Source: Codonopsis lanceolata (Eukaryota > Streptophyta > Magnoliopsida > Asterales > Campanulaceae). Taken from it: a stretch of DNA of 64,000 nucleotides. The notes beneath the pieces are model-generated. The model did not search any database. It had not been told where the DNA came from and was given only the letters and a program-made list of their open reading frames with translations. Each line of letters starts with the position of its first letter. Positions within the stretch are counted from its first letter, which is position 1. The position numbers and the translations under genes were made by a program. Where the stretch lies: positions 92,948,255 to 93,012,254 of the forward strand of contig CM028381.1 in the NCBI GenBank assembly GCA_013146195.2. Reading direction: 5' to 3'. Below are positions 1-10,447 of this stretch, one piece after another.

Positions 1-411
1 GAGAAAAAAATGTAATGGGTATTATCGTCATGACATATTTTATAGATAATCATTTATTACATTTCTTAATTCTAGTGCTTTGTCAACTAGGAATATTTAT
101 TTTGGACGGAAGGAATATAATTTTATTTAACTTTTGACTATTAATACCCCGTTTACAAAAGAGTATCATGTTTGATTAATTAGACACATCAACTTAAGAA
201 AATATAATTGACTATGATATAAATATTAGGACAGTGTGCATTTTTTAAGAATATAACCATAAATATTAGGATAGTGTATGTGTTCCAATGCTACACATAT
301 AAGAGATGGGTCTACTTATAGTATGCCTTTCGTCTCGATAAATGTTATTCGTTGACAAAATACATAGATTATGAAACGTAATTAATGATCTAATATAAAA
401 TGTGTTGAGAC
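1..411. other. AT-rich intergenic DNA, no gene seen
   Basis: AT-rich sequence without a coding stretch or a recognisable element end. A short repeated phrase (aaatattaggacagtgt / aaatattaggatagtgt) occurs near 222 and 262. Confidence 0.6.
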
Positions 412-920
412 TAGAGTTGACAAATTTTCATTCAATATACCAATTATAAAAGATCTATTGGATAACACGTAATGAGTGTTAACCATTAACACCCATTAGA
501 GACCATTAATAGAATGGATAATTATGGATTTTAACTGATTATTCATTGAGTTTATTTACCAATGCCATCACCACCACTGAGTTTATCCACTAATGTCGCC
601 ACTAGCACCACCCGACAACCTCCGGCCGCCACCATTTGCCGCCAACCTACGGTCACTGTCTCCCACCACCAACGAACGTCGCAGTTACTTAAGAAGAATA
701 ATAAATAGATGTGAACCATACTATTAACAAGAGTTAAATTTGGATAAAATTATTTATACCAAGGCTTGCTACCACTAGGCTAGTTACTTTTTGAAATTTA
801 GTTTGAAAATTTAATATAAATATAAACAAGTAATCATAAAAATTGTTGATTAGGATGAACGTATTTATTATTTTGTTATGAATTAAGAACCTTTGGTTGT
901 TATTTATAATTATAAATAAT
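412..920 (-). mobile_element. Old hAT-type element fragment, inverted relative to the copy at 10448-11767
   Basis: Read forward, this stretch resembles the reverse complement of the right half of the element at 10448-11767. It begins tagagttgacaaattttcat where that element's end reads, in complement, taggggtggcaaaaatttat. It then has the same 'cattaacacccatta' block, the same GC-rich block of ccaccac/gccgcc repeats (about 560-680), and the same AT-rich tail (aaatataaacaagtaatcat near 820). Similarity fades after about 920 and I see no second terminus. It is a decayed, probably truncated member of the same family. Confidence 0.6.
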
Positions 921-1299
921 ATAAGTTTTTTTATAATTTTTTTGTAATTTGTAAAGAATTGTACTGAAATTGCATCAACCTAATGTATCGTACACTCTTC
1001 ATTTGCTACTCTATTTCATTTTGTTAAATTAGCAATTGACTCACTTTCATTTAATTAGTCTAATATTTGTTGCTCCATTTTATTTGGTTTGAAAAATATT
1101 TGATTGTTATTAATAATTATAATGTGATTATTTAGCTAGAAATTAAGAGTTGGCAAGACAAAAAAGAAAACAAAGTCTACACAAGTTTAATATGCATTAG
1201 TTATAGAGTTCGTGCTCCACACAGGTTCTTTTGGTAATAGTAGTAGTATAATTTTTAATTTTCTTTAGCCATTATGATTTAAATGTTGGAATATAAAAC

Positions 1300-1323
1300 C
1301 AACATCATTTTCTAACAAATGTG

Positions 1324-1383
<60 letters not shown>

Positions 1384-1865
1384 TATTGGTAATAATAGTG
1401 AAAGTCTTCTAACCAATGTGAGGTACATCTATTCGATTAATTAAAAATTAATAATAATAGTAAAAGTCTTTTATTTAACACTTTTGAAAAATACATCTGT
1501 TATATTAATAATAATAGTAGAAATATTTTATCTTAAAACTTTTGAAACCAATATCATTTCCTAACGAATGTGGGATACATATATTATATTATAAATAATA
1601 GTAGAAGTCTTTTATCTTAAAACTTTTGAAACCAACATTATTTTCTATCTAATATGAGATACATCTCTTCTATTGTTAGTTAAACAATTTTATCTAAAAA
1701 CTTTTAGACTAAAATGATTCTTTATAACTATTGAGGAATAAATCATTTTATTGGTACAATTTTGCTTAAGAACTTTTAAAGCCAACATCAACTTCTAACT
1801 ATTTTGATCATATATCTTCTTTTGTTAGTTTAATAAAAGTCATTTATCTAAATACTTTTTAAATT
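1300..1865. repeat. Degenerate tandem repeat, about 77-bp period
   Basis: The phrases 'aaacttttgaaacc', 'taatagtagaagtctttta' and 'gtgggatacat' recur in the same order. The 'cttttgaaa'-like word lies near 1486, 1542, 1620, 1697 and 1767, so the clearest units are 70-78 bp apart. Related units (aatgtgagatacatctc) reappear at about 2440-2640. The AT microsatellite lies inside the array. No coding potential is seen. Origin is unknown; it may be satellite-like or part of a decayed LTR. Confidence 0.6.
1326..1381. repeat. (AT)n microsatellite
   Basis: About 28 uninterrupted AT dinucleotides. Confidence 0.95.
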
Positions 1866-2865
1866 AGTTATAAATTAATGTTAATTTTAGAAATCATTGA
1901 AGTATTCACCTAATACTTGTTGAAAAATTAGTGTTTTTAGTGAAAGAAATTATACAACTTGAGGCACAAATTTTTTATGTGTCATTTGTTTGTTGGCAAA
2001 ATTAATTGTACAAATATGTTCTATTCGGTGAGTGCATCAAAATGATATATTTATTTGTCCAAATTGAGTTTTGGATGAATATGATATCAATGCTTAAAGA
2101 ATGGTGTTAGAAATAGGTCATTAGAGTAAAGTACTGACACAATGCCAATATAATAATTATATCACACATTGGTTATGAAATGCTATTGGTAGTAAAAGTC
2201 TTTCTATGTATGATTACAATATTATTAACAATATAAGAGATTGATAGTAAATAATTAATATTACAATATCATATAAAATATTATTAATTATTATTTTAAC
2301 TAATGGTTAGAAAATGAAAAGTTTCAAGTCAAGTGATGTGGAGCCTTGAAGATTCAACAATATCAAAAATTGGGTGATGTATCACTATTATAGTTGTCCT
2401 TCCCAACTTTAATGTATTATAGTATAGATGTGTGATACATCTCTTCTATTGATAATAACAAAAAAAATTATTTTGTCTAAAAACTTTTATAATCATCAAT
2501 ACCCATTTATAAATAATATGAGATACATCTCTTTTGTAACCAATGTGAGATACATTATCTAAAAACATTTTAAACCAATATCACTTTCCTAACCAATGTG
2601 AAATACATCTTTTCTGTTCATAATAAGAGTCTGTTTGATTTAACTTTTTGATATGTGCTAATGACTTATTACTTATCACTGATGACTTATTGCTTATAAC
2701 TTATGACAGATGACTAATAACTAGTGCTGTTTGATTTAACTTTTTGAAACTTGAAAGTGTTGAATCAGTTTTCATAAGTTAGTGTGTGTGTTTGATTAGT
2801 ACATTGAAAAAAGTGTTGAATTCAAATATAAAGACACAAATAGCATCATCACAAAATGTGATTTA

Positions 2866-2867
<2 letters not shown>
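1866..2867. other. AT-rich intergenic DNA with short direct repeats
   Basis: No gene is seen. The block contains scattered units of the degenerate repeat (about 2440-2640) and a direct repeat of 'ctgtttgatttaactttttga' character near 2632 and 2729, separated by a run of 'gacttattacttat'-like words. Confidence 0.5.

Positions 2868-2940
<73 letters not shown>
2868..2940. repeat. (TTA)n microsatellite
   Basis: About 24 uninterrupted TTA trinucleotides. Confidence 0.95.
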
Positions 2941-2941
<1 letters not shown>

Positions 2942-3365
2942 CAGCTAGGTAATTGACTAGGACTATTCAGAGGTTGAGATTAAATTATCTTAAAAAAATT
3001 AATAGTTGAGATTCACCCTCACGTTCACATGTGTGAGTAGTTATCCATTTTTTAACTCCCTATTTTTTCCTTCTCTATGACAACTGACAAGTCACCCCCG
3101 ACAATTAATATTATGAGCAGTTACCTATTTTTTTTCCCCTATATTTTATCTTCACATTACAAAATTGCATCATGTGATTAATCTTCTGAACAGTCACCCC
3201 TTATAAAACATCAATTCCTCAACTATCACTTGAAGCAATGCACCCCTTAACCGTAACATTTTTTTTTTAAATCGCACCTTATATCTAAGCACTGTCATTT
3301 TAATAGACGAAATCAGATAAAATGACACCGTATCATAGACACGAGTAGTAAGATCTATTAAAAAA
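2941..3365 (+). repeat. Dispersed repeat R, copy 1
   Basis: This block is repeated at about 9940-10439, in the same order and orientation. Shared phrases include 'gttgagattaaattat', 'gagattcac.ctcac', 'tcacatgtgtgag', 'caattaatatta.gagcag', 'acttgaag.aatg.acccct' and 'gacaccgtatcatagacacga'. Copy 2 is split by a hAT-type insertion, so this copy shows roughly what the undisturbed repeat looks like. The family is not recognised and no ORF is present. Confidence 0.65.
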
Positions 3366-4509
3366 TAAATACTCTTTTGGAAATGAACTAAACAGAAAAA
3401 AATTGCACCCTTTTCAATCTATATTATAATACAGCTTGGGAAACACGCTCGCAATTGACTTGAGATAAAAAGCGGCTGAGATCAATTCATTTACCGATTT
3501 CCTACGGTCACAATTTCGTCTAGATTTCACATGTGCGAAGGGTAGTTGTACAACCCCTCTCCAACTCTCCCACTTCTCCCTACCGATCTCCAACTTCCCC
3601 TCCTTTCTCACTTCACAACCATCTCTCTCTTCCCTAGCTCTCTCATGTCCCTTTTCTTAATTGAGTGTATAAAACATTCTTTCGATTTTTAAAAATATCT
3701 AAAACACAATTTATTGAGTTTTTCTTTAGGTGGTTTGGGTTTTAAAATGAGTATTAGCTTTTTTGGAAATTTTTTGGTTTAACTAAGAATATGTATAACT
3801 ATTAATTGTGAATTCTTCCAATTTTTTATGTTATTAAAATCACTCTAAAAGATAAACTGTTTTTATTTTATTTTTTAAAAATAGAATAAGTAATAATATG
3901 TATAATTACTAATTTGGAATTCTTCCGATTTTTTTACGTTGTTAATAATATGTATAAAATATAAAATACACTTTTCATTAAACACATAGTCACTTTTTTA
4001 TACCAACATAAAAAAGAGATATTAATTGTGTAGTGTCTATCTTCCACAGTAAATCTATAAAAAACAGGTTACGCGGTTAAAAAAAAAGTTAAAAAACTAA
4101 TACCCTTGGTGTATGTGTTAAAAAAAGTTTATATTTTAACAAAAGATTATTAATTGTATAAGGGCAAAGCTAGTTGTCCTCCTCAAATTTGTAATTTTAT
4201 TTCTATTAATAAAATTTAACAAGGTATTGTCTCTGTTTTCTTAAATAAAATTATAAATAAAAGTTTTAATTTTTTTTTTCCACCGTTGAATGATCATAAT
4301 ATTTTAATTGATTATCGAGAAGTTTTCATTTTCAATTTGTTATTTTAGACTTTTTTGAAACATGATTAAAACATATATTGATTTATTTAAATATTGACAC
4401 TCTCCAGTACTGATATCCTCCCCTACTCACGTCGTGCCATAGGGACAAGAATGATAATTTCCCATCGTGTAGTGTTGGAAAACTCAAAAGATGGAAATTA
4501 CTTTTGAAA
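3366..4509. other. Intergenic DNA, no gene seen
   Basis: AT-rich sequence apart from a pyrimidine-rich patch near 3540-3650. 'taatatgtataa' and 'ttggaattcttccgat'-type phrases repeat between 3780 and 3960. No splice-compatible coding frame or element end is recognised. Confidence 0.5.
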
Positions 4510-4990
4510 AATTAATTAATACAAAGAAAAAAAAGGGGGAAGAGAAAGGGGAGGCGTGAGCTGTTCACAACTTGGAGAAGAGTGTTTAAAAGCTTTGAAA
4601 GTGACCAGACTGAGACTGTCCGTCTGTACCTCCGTCCGTCCGTCCCCTTCCTCCTTCTTCGGTATACTGTATACACTTGACTTCGTTCCTCACTCCACCA
4701 ACGGAGACACAGTCGCCTTTGTAATGTAATGCCTCCCGTTTCGTAGCTTCGTAAGTTCCTTTCTGAACAAAAAACATTAAAGAAAAATCTTCCCGAAATT
4801 TATCGTCGAAAAATTGGAGTCGGAAAGTGGGAATTACACGATGCTTTACATTTTTATTTTTATTTTCATGTACATTGTCACAAGGTTTATTTGTTGCCTC
4901 AATTTGCATAGATTTTTCTACGCAATTAAAATTAAAAAAAGAAAGAAAGTGCTATGCTAAGTGATGTTTTGTTCGCGTCGTGTTTAGTTT
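4510..4990 (+). promoter_or_regulatory. 5'UTR/promoter-like CT-rich stretch without a following gene
   Basis: A purine-rich patch (4525-4560) is followed by pyrimidine-rich sequence with a tccgtccgtccgtcc run near 4630 and a more balanced base composition than its surroundings. This resembles the first, non-coding exon region of a plant gene on the plus strand, but no coding exon follows. An open frame on the opposite strand (4586-4909) has low-complexity composition and is probably not a gene. Function is unproven. Confidence 0.25.
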
Positions 4991-6040
4991 ACTTTGCGTT
5001 ACATGCTTGCTAATTTTCTGATTTTTGAGTACATTTTGGAACCTACAAAATGGGTAATGGATGAATGTAGATAAGATGAGCGATTTCCCCTATTATTAAT
5101 ATTAGTATCATTTTCTGTTAAGATTTTTATTGATTACCCCCAATTTCTTGTTTTCTCTTTTTGAGTAATTTGTGTATATCTCATGTTTTATTCTACTTAA
5201 TTCGGTGTTTGAGTTCTGATCTTTGCATTGGTCATAGTGATTGTATTTGTGGCTACTGTTTTATCGAATACACATGTTTCTTATGTTTGTTAACTTGTTG
5301 AATATTGAATTATTGATATGTATTATTAGAAGTGACTCACAGTTACTACTTCAAAGGTTTTGAAATACTACTAAGGCTCACAGAAATTTAAAGAAAATCA
5401 TTCTTGAATATTTACCCTGGAGTTGTTTCCTGAGAAACAGTGAATGACTTTCAAATGAAGAAGAGAGAAGACCATCTGAAAGTCATTTTCGTGAAACAGG
5501 CATTGCCTGTAAATTTTGTTGTTGCTCTAAGTGAACTCTTGAATGAAGCAACATCAAAGCCTTCATTCAAGACAGTCTCAGCACAGTTCATTTGATGGTC
5601 ACCCGTTACTGTTTTTATTAAATGCTTCTTAGCTTATAATAGTCTAGGTAGTCCTTCAATGATACTATTTGCTACATAGAGAGCTTTTCATAAATTCCAC
5701 TTTGTTATTGAGCTTAACGTATGTTTTACTAGTGGAATATTTTTTTCCCATGAAGCAAAATCAACAAGTCAATTACTTGTTGATTAAAGGGTTAATTTAT
5801 GTGTCGTTGTCTTTACTTCTGTCTTACTGTTTTTCTTTACGCTGCATTTAAACATCAATGATCTTTTCAATGAACTCTTCATTGAGCAGTTCATTGACAG
5901 TTTTTCATTAAACTGTATTTTTATGTTCTGTTTTTTATTTTATTTTGTTTTGTTAAGTTTCTTTTAATTTAAGTTAGTTAATATTTTTAATTCTAGCTAC
6001 AATCAATCTTTCAATTTTGTTTCCTCCTACCCCGGTCAAT
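4991..6040. other. Intergenic or decayed element DNA
   Basis: No coding frame is supported. Around 5440-5600 and 5870-5900 there are several short inverted motifs (for example catctgaaagtcattt against aatgactttcaaatg, and ttcaatgaac/gttcattga). This block lies immediately upstream of the decayed ORF at 6041 and may belong to the same retroelement. Confidence 0.35.
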
Positions 6041-7625
6041 ATGCCACTTGCTGAACTTGCTGCCAAATTTGGCAAATATTTTGATCCCTTGCATCCTCTT
6101 TGGAATGCCTTCTACCTCTCTAACAATAGATTCATGAAGGATGAACTTATCCTTGCAGTCTGGAAAATTTAAAACAAGGTCCCTGGCCTCCCCTCCATAC
6201 CTCACGATGACCTATATGTCATAGGTAGATTAGCTGCTAATGATGATGATGATGATCTACTGAACCAAGACTTCAACTTGCCAATTCTTGATCCAGCCAA
6301 GCTGGCCACTATTTAGAAACTGGCGGTGAAATTCATAAATGATATCATCATTGATGCAAACGCACATCATAGGGCTCGTCAATAATAGCTATCATAGCAA
6401 GGAGGAGCATCCACTTCTCAACAGCCACTTCAGCCTCCAAAACATGTTGAAGCCCTTCTTCAAGCTGCTATTTCAAGCACCATCGTCCCTGCTGTTGCCC
6501 CATTCCAGGCTGATGTTACCAACCCCATCCCTCCTGCTGCTACTTTATTTACTACACCACCTGTTGCTCCAGCTGCTGACCTTACAACTCCTGATGAAGT
6601 CATGCCTGATACTCTACCATATGTTGATCCGCCAGCTGCTACACTCTCTGCCCAAGTCTTAGCTACTGCTTATGCTTCTACTCCTGTTGAGACTCAGTTG
6701 CAGCCACCTACCTCTGTTGAAGCTTCTACTAAGCCCAATAAGGAAGCTGCAGATATCCTGCCAATAACTCATCTTTCTCCTGACGTGTCTGCATCACCAA
6801 TTGAAGAAGGTGAAGCTGCTAATGATACTTCCCTCTCCTCTTCTTCTACATCCAGCAGCTCTAATCAAGTGCTCTCACCAACTCTTCGTTTTGCATTCAA
6901 GAGGCAGAAAAGGCAGAAGGCGATAATGTGTCAATCATTCTCATGTTGTGTCTATATTCCTCGATGACTCTTGCGAAACAGAGGCAGAGAATGCACATCC
7001 ACTTACTAAACTAGCTACTTCCTCCTCTCTTGCCGATACAACACATCTATGTTTACCTCCATTCATGCAGTCGCTGCTCCTCCTCTTGACTTCCCTGTTG
7101 AAACTTCTACTGATACAAGGCTCAATGCTCTACATATCCATCACCTCCATATGAATGCCACTCTTAAGTGCCACTCCTGTCTCCTCAACGATCTTCAAAT
7201 TCAAGTGAATCCCATACTTCCCAATCTTAGAGGCACCATCACAACCAAAATTCAGGCTGCTATAGCCACTGGTGCTCCACGGGAAACAACTATGCACCAT
7301 TTGAATTCAATATTGGCTTTTCAATGGGAGTGTGCCAACAGGGTGGTTGAAACTGCTGAGACTGTAATGTTTAAAGCCCTTCAAGAGGACGGGGGGAAGA
7401 GAGCAAGAGAAGACGTCTATCTGGTTGAGCTGAAGAAGCTACAGAGGAGGGTGGGAATACATGTATCTGACGATGATGATGCTAACAATATAGCTCCTAC
7501 TGGTGATAATGTTGTTGATGCTATTGTAGATTATGATAGAGATGCTGCTGGAACTTATTTTTTCTGCTGCTGATGTTGTTCCCATTATTGACCCTACCTT
7601 AAACACTCTAGCTGATGCAGCCTAG
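6041..7625 (+). pseudogene. Decayed accessory ORF of an LTR retrotransposon
   Basis: One reading frame can be followed from ATG 6041 to about 7573, interrupted by stops (TAA at 6170, a TAG near 6315, and three stops near 6380-6395). There are also frame changes near 6940, 7049 and 7558, after which a short tail ends at TAG 7623. The conceptual product starts MPLAELAAKFGKYFDPLHPL, has a long Pro/Ala/Thr/Ser-rich middle and a Ser tract, then a more ordered part rich in charged residues (ILAFQWECANRVVETAETVM) and an acidic end. I do not recognise the family. The ORF sits just upstream of a polypurine tract and a Copia-like LTR start at 7887, so it is most likely an extra 3' ORF of that element, of unknown or envelope-like position. 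The damage makes it non-functional. Confidence 0.55.
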
Positions 7626-7876
7626 GCATACAACCTAGACAGCACAGAAGGATCTACCAACTTCTAAAAATGTACTTTCTTTAAATACTTTGGATAAAAT
7701 TGCTACTTCTGTAATTTAGTTTTAAATCCTTGGCATGCTTATCTATTATAATCTGCTTTGTCTAACATCTTATGCAAGGATCAATCACTAAGTTCTAAAC
7801 TGAACTTAGCTCTTTACTTTACTTAACATATATCTCTTGGTTGCTCTCTGCATATGGGGAATGATTTTAAGTAAAT
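7626..7876. other. Spacer between accessory ORF and polypurine tract
   Basis: AT-rich sequence between the decayed ORF and the LTR, without coding potential. It fits the 3' non-coding region of the retrotransposon. Confidence 0.4.
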
Positions 7877-8310
7877 AAGAGGAGATTGTTGGAAATATGC
7901 ATGATTTACTTAAATCCATTAAGTATACAACCTTATTAATCGACGTCTAAGCAAGCTTAAATAATCAAATGTTTTTTTCTCAAGAAGACTAGACACTTAA
8001 GATTGCTATCTTATGACACTTTAAATTGTCAAAAACAGATTATTTCCTTCATTGCTCAAACAAACTATTTCTAACACCTTCCTTGTTTGTGTTAGGATAA
8101 GATTTTATGTCTCATATCTCCAACACAAGATCCCTATGATCTTGTGAAGAGAGCTTCCGAATTATTCAAATTCAAACTGCTTCTAATAGTTTGAAAATTC
8201 AAGACCCCTCTATAAAGACATTGAAGAAATGATTGAAGAACACTTAAGCATTCATTCGATTCTCTCAAGCTATTATTCATTTGAAGTCTTCCAGCTTTGA
8301 ACACTTGCTA
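7877..8310 (+). mobile_element. Copia-type LTR (LTR A) with polypurine tract
   Basis: A purine tract (aagaggagat, 7877-7886) directly precedes TGTTGGAAATATGC at 7887, the usual start of many plant Copia LTRs. A TATA box (TATAAAG, 8211-8217) lies about 325 bp inside, where an LTR promoter would be. The right end is uncertain because the sequence runs straight into the RNase H remnant of a second element at about 8311. No second LTR copy is visible in the window. Confidence 0.6.
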
Positions 8311-8660
8311 TTGACTCAACATATTGAAGATTCGAGAGTGTGTATGACTTAGATCTATGACTCAACATATTGAAGAAGCCAGTTGACTGCCAGCCAATAA
8401 AGACCCAATTATTTAAAGAGAATGTCGCATGTGTCGCCCAAACCAAATATGGATACATTAAGAGCGACATGACTAAACATATTCACCCAAAGTTCTTCTC
8501 ATACACTTAAGAACTTAAAAAGAACAAGGAGATTAATAACCAATATGTTCGATCAAGTGATAATGCGACATATTTGTTCACGAAGGTACTCCCTACTACA
8601 ACCTTCAAAAGGCATGTTCATAGTATTGGGATGCAAAACCTACAAGATTTACAAAGATGA
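8311..8660 (+). pseudogene. Ty1/Copia RNase H C-terminal remnant
   Basis: The conceptual translation follows the end of plant Copia polyproteins: RECV-LRSMTQHIEEAS, then after one frame change KENVACVAQ, GYIKSDMTKHIHPKFF, then SSDNATYLFTKVLPTTTF and HVHSIGMQNLQDLQR with the natural stop TGA at 8658-8660. Several internal stops (near 8343, 8382 and 8508) and the frame shift disable it. A 49-bp local duplication repeats 'gactcaacatattgaaga' near 8313 and 8362. RNase H removes the RNA strand during reverse transcription; here only the last roughly 110 residues remain. Confidence 0.85.
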
Positions 8661-8893
8661 TTACCCTTGACACTTGTCAACTCGAGGGGGAGCTCGTATG
8701 GCTGTATTGTCTTTCCATTATCATGGTTTTGTCCCACTGGGTTTTTTGGTTAAGGTTTTTAAAGAGGACAGCTATACACATGCTTCAGATTTAAGTTGTG
8801 TACCTTTTTCCCTTTTTTTCCCACTGAGCTTTTTGGTCTAAGGTTTTTAACGAGGCACACTTATCCAACTTACCGTGCTACGTCCATAGGGAG
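8661..8893 (+). mobile_element. Copia 3' linker with polypurine tracts
   Basis: This is the region between the pol stop and the 3' LTR of a plant Copia element. It has 'cgagggggagctcgt' near 8682, then two copies of the diagnostic phrase 'tcccactg.g.tttttggt.taaggtttttaa' (near 8731 and 8819), and a final purine tract 'catagggag' immediately before the LTR start at 8894. Confidence 0.75.
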
Positions 8894-9520
8894 TGTTACG
8901 AACTAAAGGTGGATAGTAGCACCTCAAATTTCAAAGTTACCATACCTATACAACTATAACACATTTGGTAGAGACTGTACCCTTGAAGAGAGATTGTCTT
9001 GGGTCTGAACAATCTGGCTCTGCTGAGACATGATCTGCTTGAGCGCGTTGTTCTGGGCAACAGCGTTTTCGCTTTGCCAGTTGAGGGTAGCTTCTGCTGC
9101 ATTGACAGGGGCTAAGAACAAAGCACGCTTGGAAAGTCAAGAATCCTACAACCATCAACTCAGCCCCTGTAAACCAATTACGAACAAACTCATCAAGCCC
9201 CTCTGGCTCCTGTGCAAAGCAGTGCACCTCCAGAGTTTGTACGTCGTGAAGATGGCCTCGTCGAAGTGAAGTTCTCATCGTCACAGCAAGCAAACATCCC
9301 GTGTAAAGTCTTCCCCACAGAGATCAATATGGTCCAACCTATTGCTAACTGTCCGTATGATGTTTGCGACTGTCCTGACTATCTAGATGATGCTTCCTAT
9401 AAAAGGAATGCAATATTGAAGAATTGACATAAGAAATAGAAAACTTATTGGAAGAGAATTCTCTGACTCAATCTTCCCTCTCATATATCTATCATTGTAT
9501 TCTATGATAATCAATCTTGA
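8894..9520 (+). mobile_element. Copia LTR (LTR B), apparently interrupted
   Basis: It begins TGTTACGAAC after the polypurine tract. The core promoter half is recognisable at 9391-9510: a TATA box TATAAAA at 9398-9404, followed by an A-rich leader and 'ctctcatatatctatcattg' typical of the R/U5 part. Between about 8935 and 9390 the sequence is unlike an LTR and looks coding-like (separate entry), suggesting an insertion inside the LTR. The right terminus was not fixed. Confidence 0.55.
8935..9390. other. Coding-like insert of unknown family inside LTR B
   Basis: Base composition is more balanced than in the flanks. On the minus strand about 8955-9120 reads LAPVNAAEATLNWQSENAVA followed by a Gln/Ser-rich stretch ending at a stop. 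On the plus strand 9190-9427 reads APPEFVRREDGLVEVKFSSS followed by a Cys/Asp-containing tail ending at TGA 9425. The two open stretches overlap little and neither has a start, so they may be pieces of a retroelement gag or coat-like gene. I do not recognise a family. Confidence 0.35.
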
Positions 9521-9939
9521 GTGCTCCTAAAATTAAATTTGCATAGTCTATAAATTTGATTAAGGAGAGTCTATTTCCACTATATTTTTTAGTTATTCAC
9601 TACATTATTAATTATTATTTTAAATTTATGTATGTTTGGATAAAATAAACCCTTACTTAATTACTTGCCATTTGAAGTTGAACTATATATTTTTTATTTC
9701 AAGTTATTTTTTAATTCTTAACACATCATCAAACATGATAGTTACAAAACAATTAATTTATTAAAGTATTTATCCACGAAAATCATAGATAGTATGTGAT
9801 ACTTCATTATTAGTATAATAAAAGATTAATCTAATTTAACTATTTAAAAAAAATCAATTATAATATGATGGTAGGTATTAAATTAACTATTGGTTAATCA
9901 ACCCATCTATATTAGAATAGAACTCATTCTTACATATGT
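9521..9939. other. AT-rich intergenic DNA
   Basis: No gene or element end is recognised. Very AT-rich. Confidence 0.5.
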
Positions 9940-10439
9940 GCAATTGACTAAAGCTATTATTTAGATGTTGAGATTAAATTATTTTAAAAAAATTAATGGT
10001 TGAGATTCACTCTCACATTCACATGTGTGAGAGTAGTTATCCACTTTTAACTCTTTATTTTCTCTCACAATGTTACAAAGTCACCCCCTACAATTAATAT
10101 TACGAGCAGTCACGCGCTAAGATTAATCTTCTAAACCATTACACCTTACAAAATATCAACCTTACATTAATATAATCTCACAATAGAGCTCAATTTATTG
10201 ACTGAAACTATCTGGCCATGGAGGTTGATTCCGCCACAAAATCAAACGTTTATAGGTCAATTACATATAACTCTTTACAAATAACCCCCCTCAACTATGA
10301 GTCGAGTTCGAATAGTGCCCCTCAACTACCACTTGAAGTAATGTACCCCTCAACTGTAACATTTTTTTTTAAAGCGCATCTTCTATTCAAACGTTGTCGT
10401 TTCAATTGATGAAATCGGGTATACTGGCACCGTGACATA
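9940..10439 (+). repeat. Dispersed repeat R, copy 2 (split by hAT insertion)
   Basis: Homologous to 2941-3365 in the same orientation. It is interrupted after 'caccgtgacata' by the hAT-type element at 10448 and resumes after it with 'cacgaaaatctag' (11776 on), where copy 1 reads 'caccgtatcatagacacgag' straight through. Copy 2 is longer around 10150-10310. Confidence 0.65.
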
Positions 10440-10447
10440 GGCACAGA

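Noticed and set aside
4586..4909. 107-codon minus-strand ORF
   Set aside because: No family resemblance, Gly/Arg/Thr-rich repeat from tccg runs, and the plus strand looks like a transcript leader instead.
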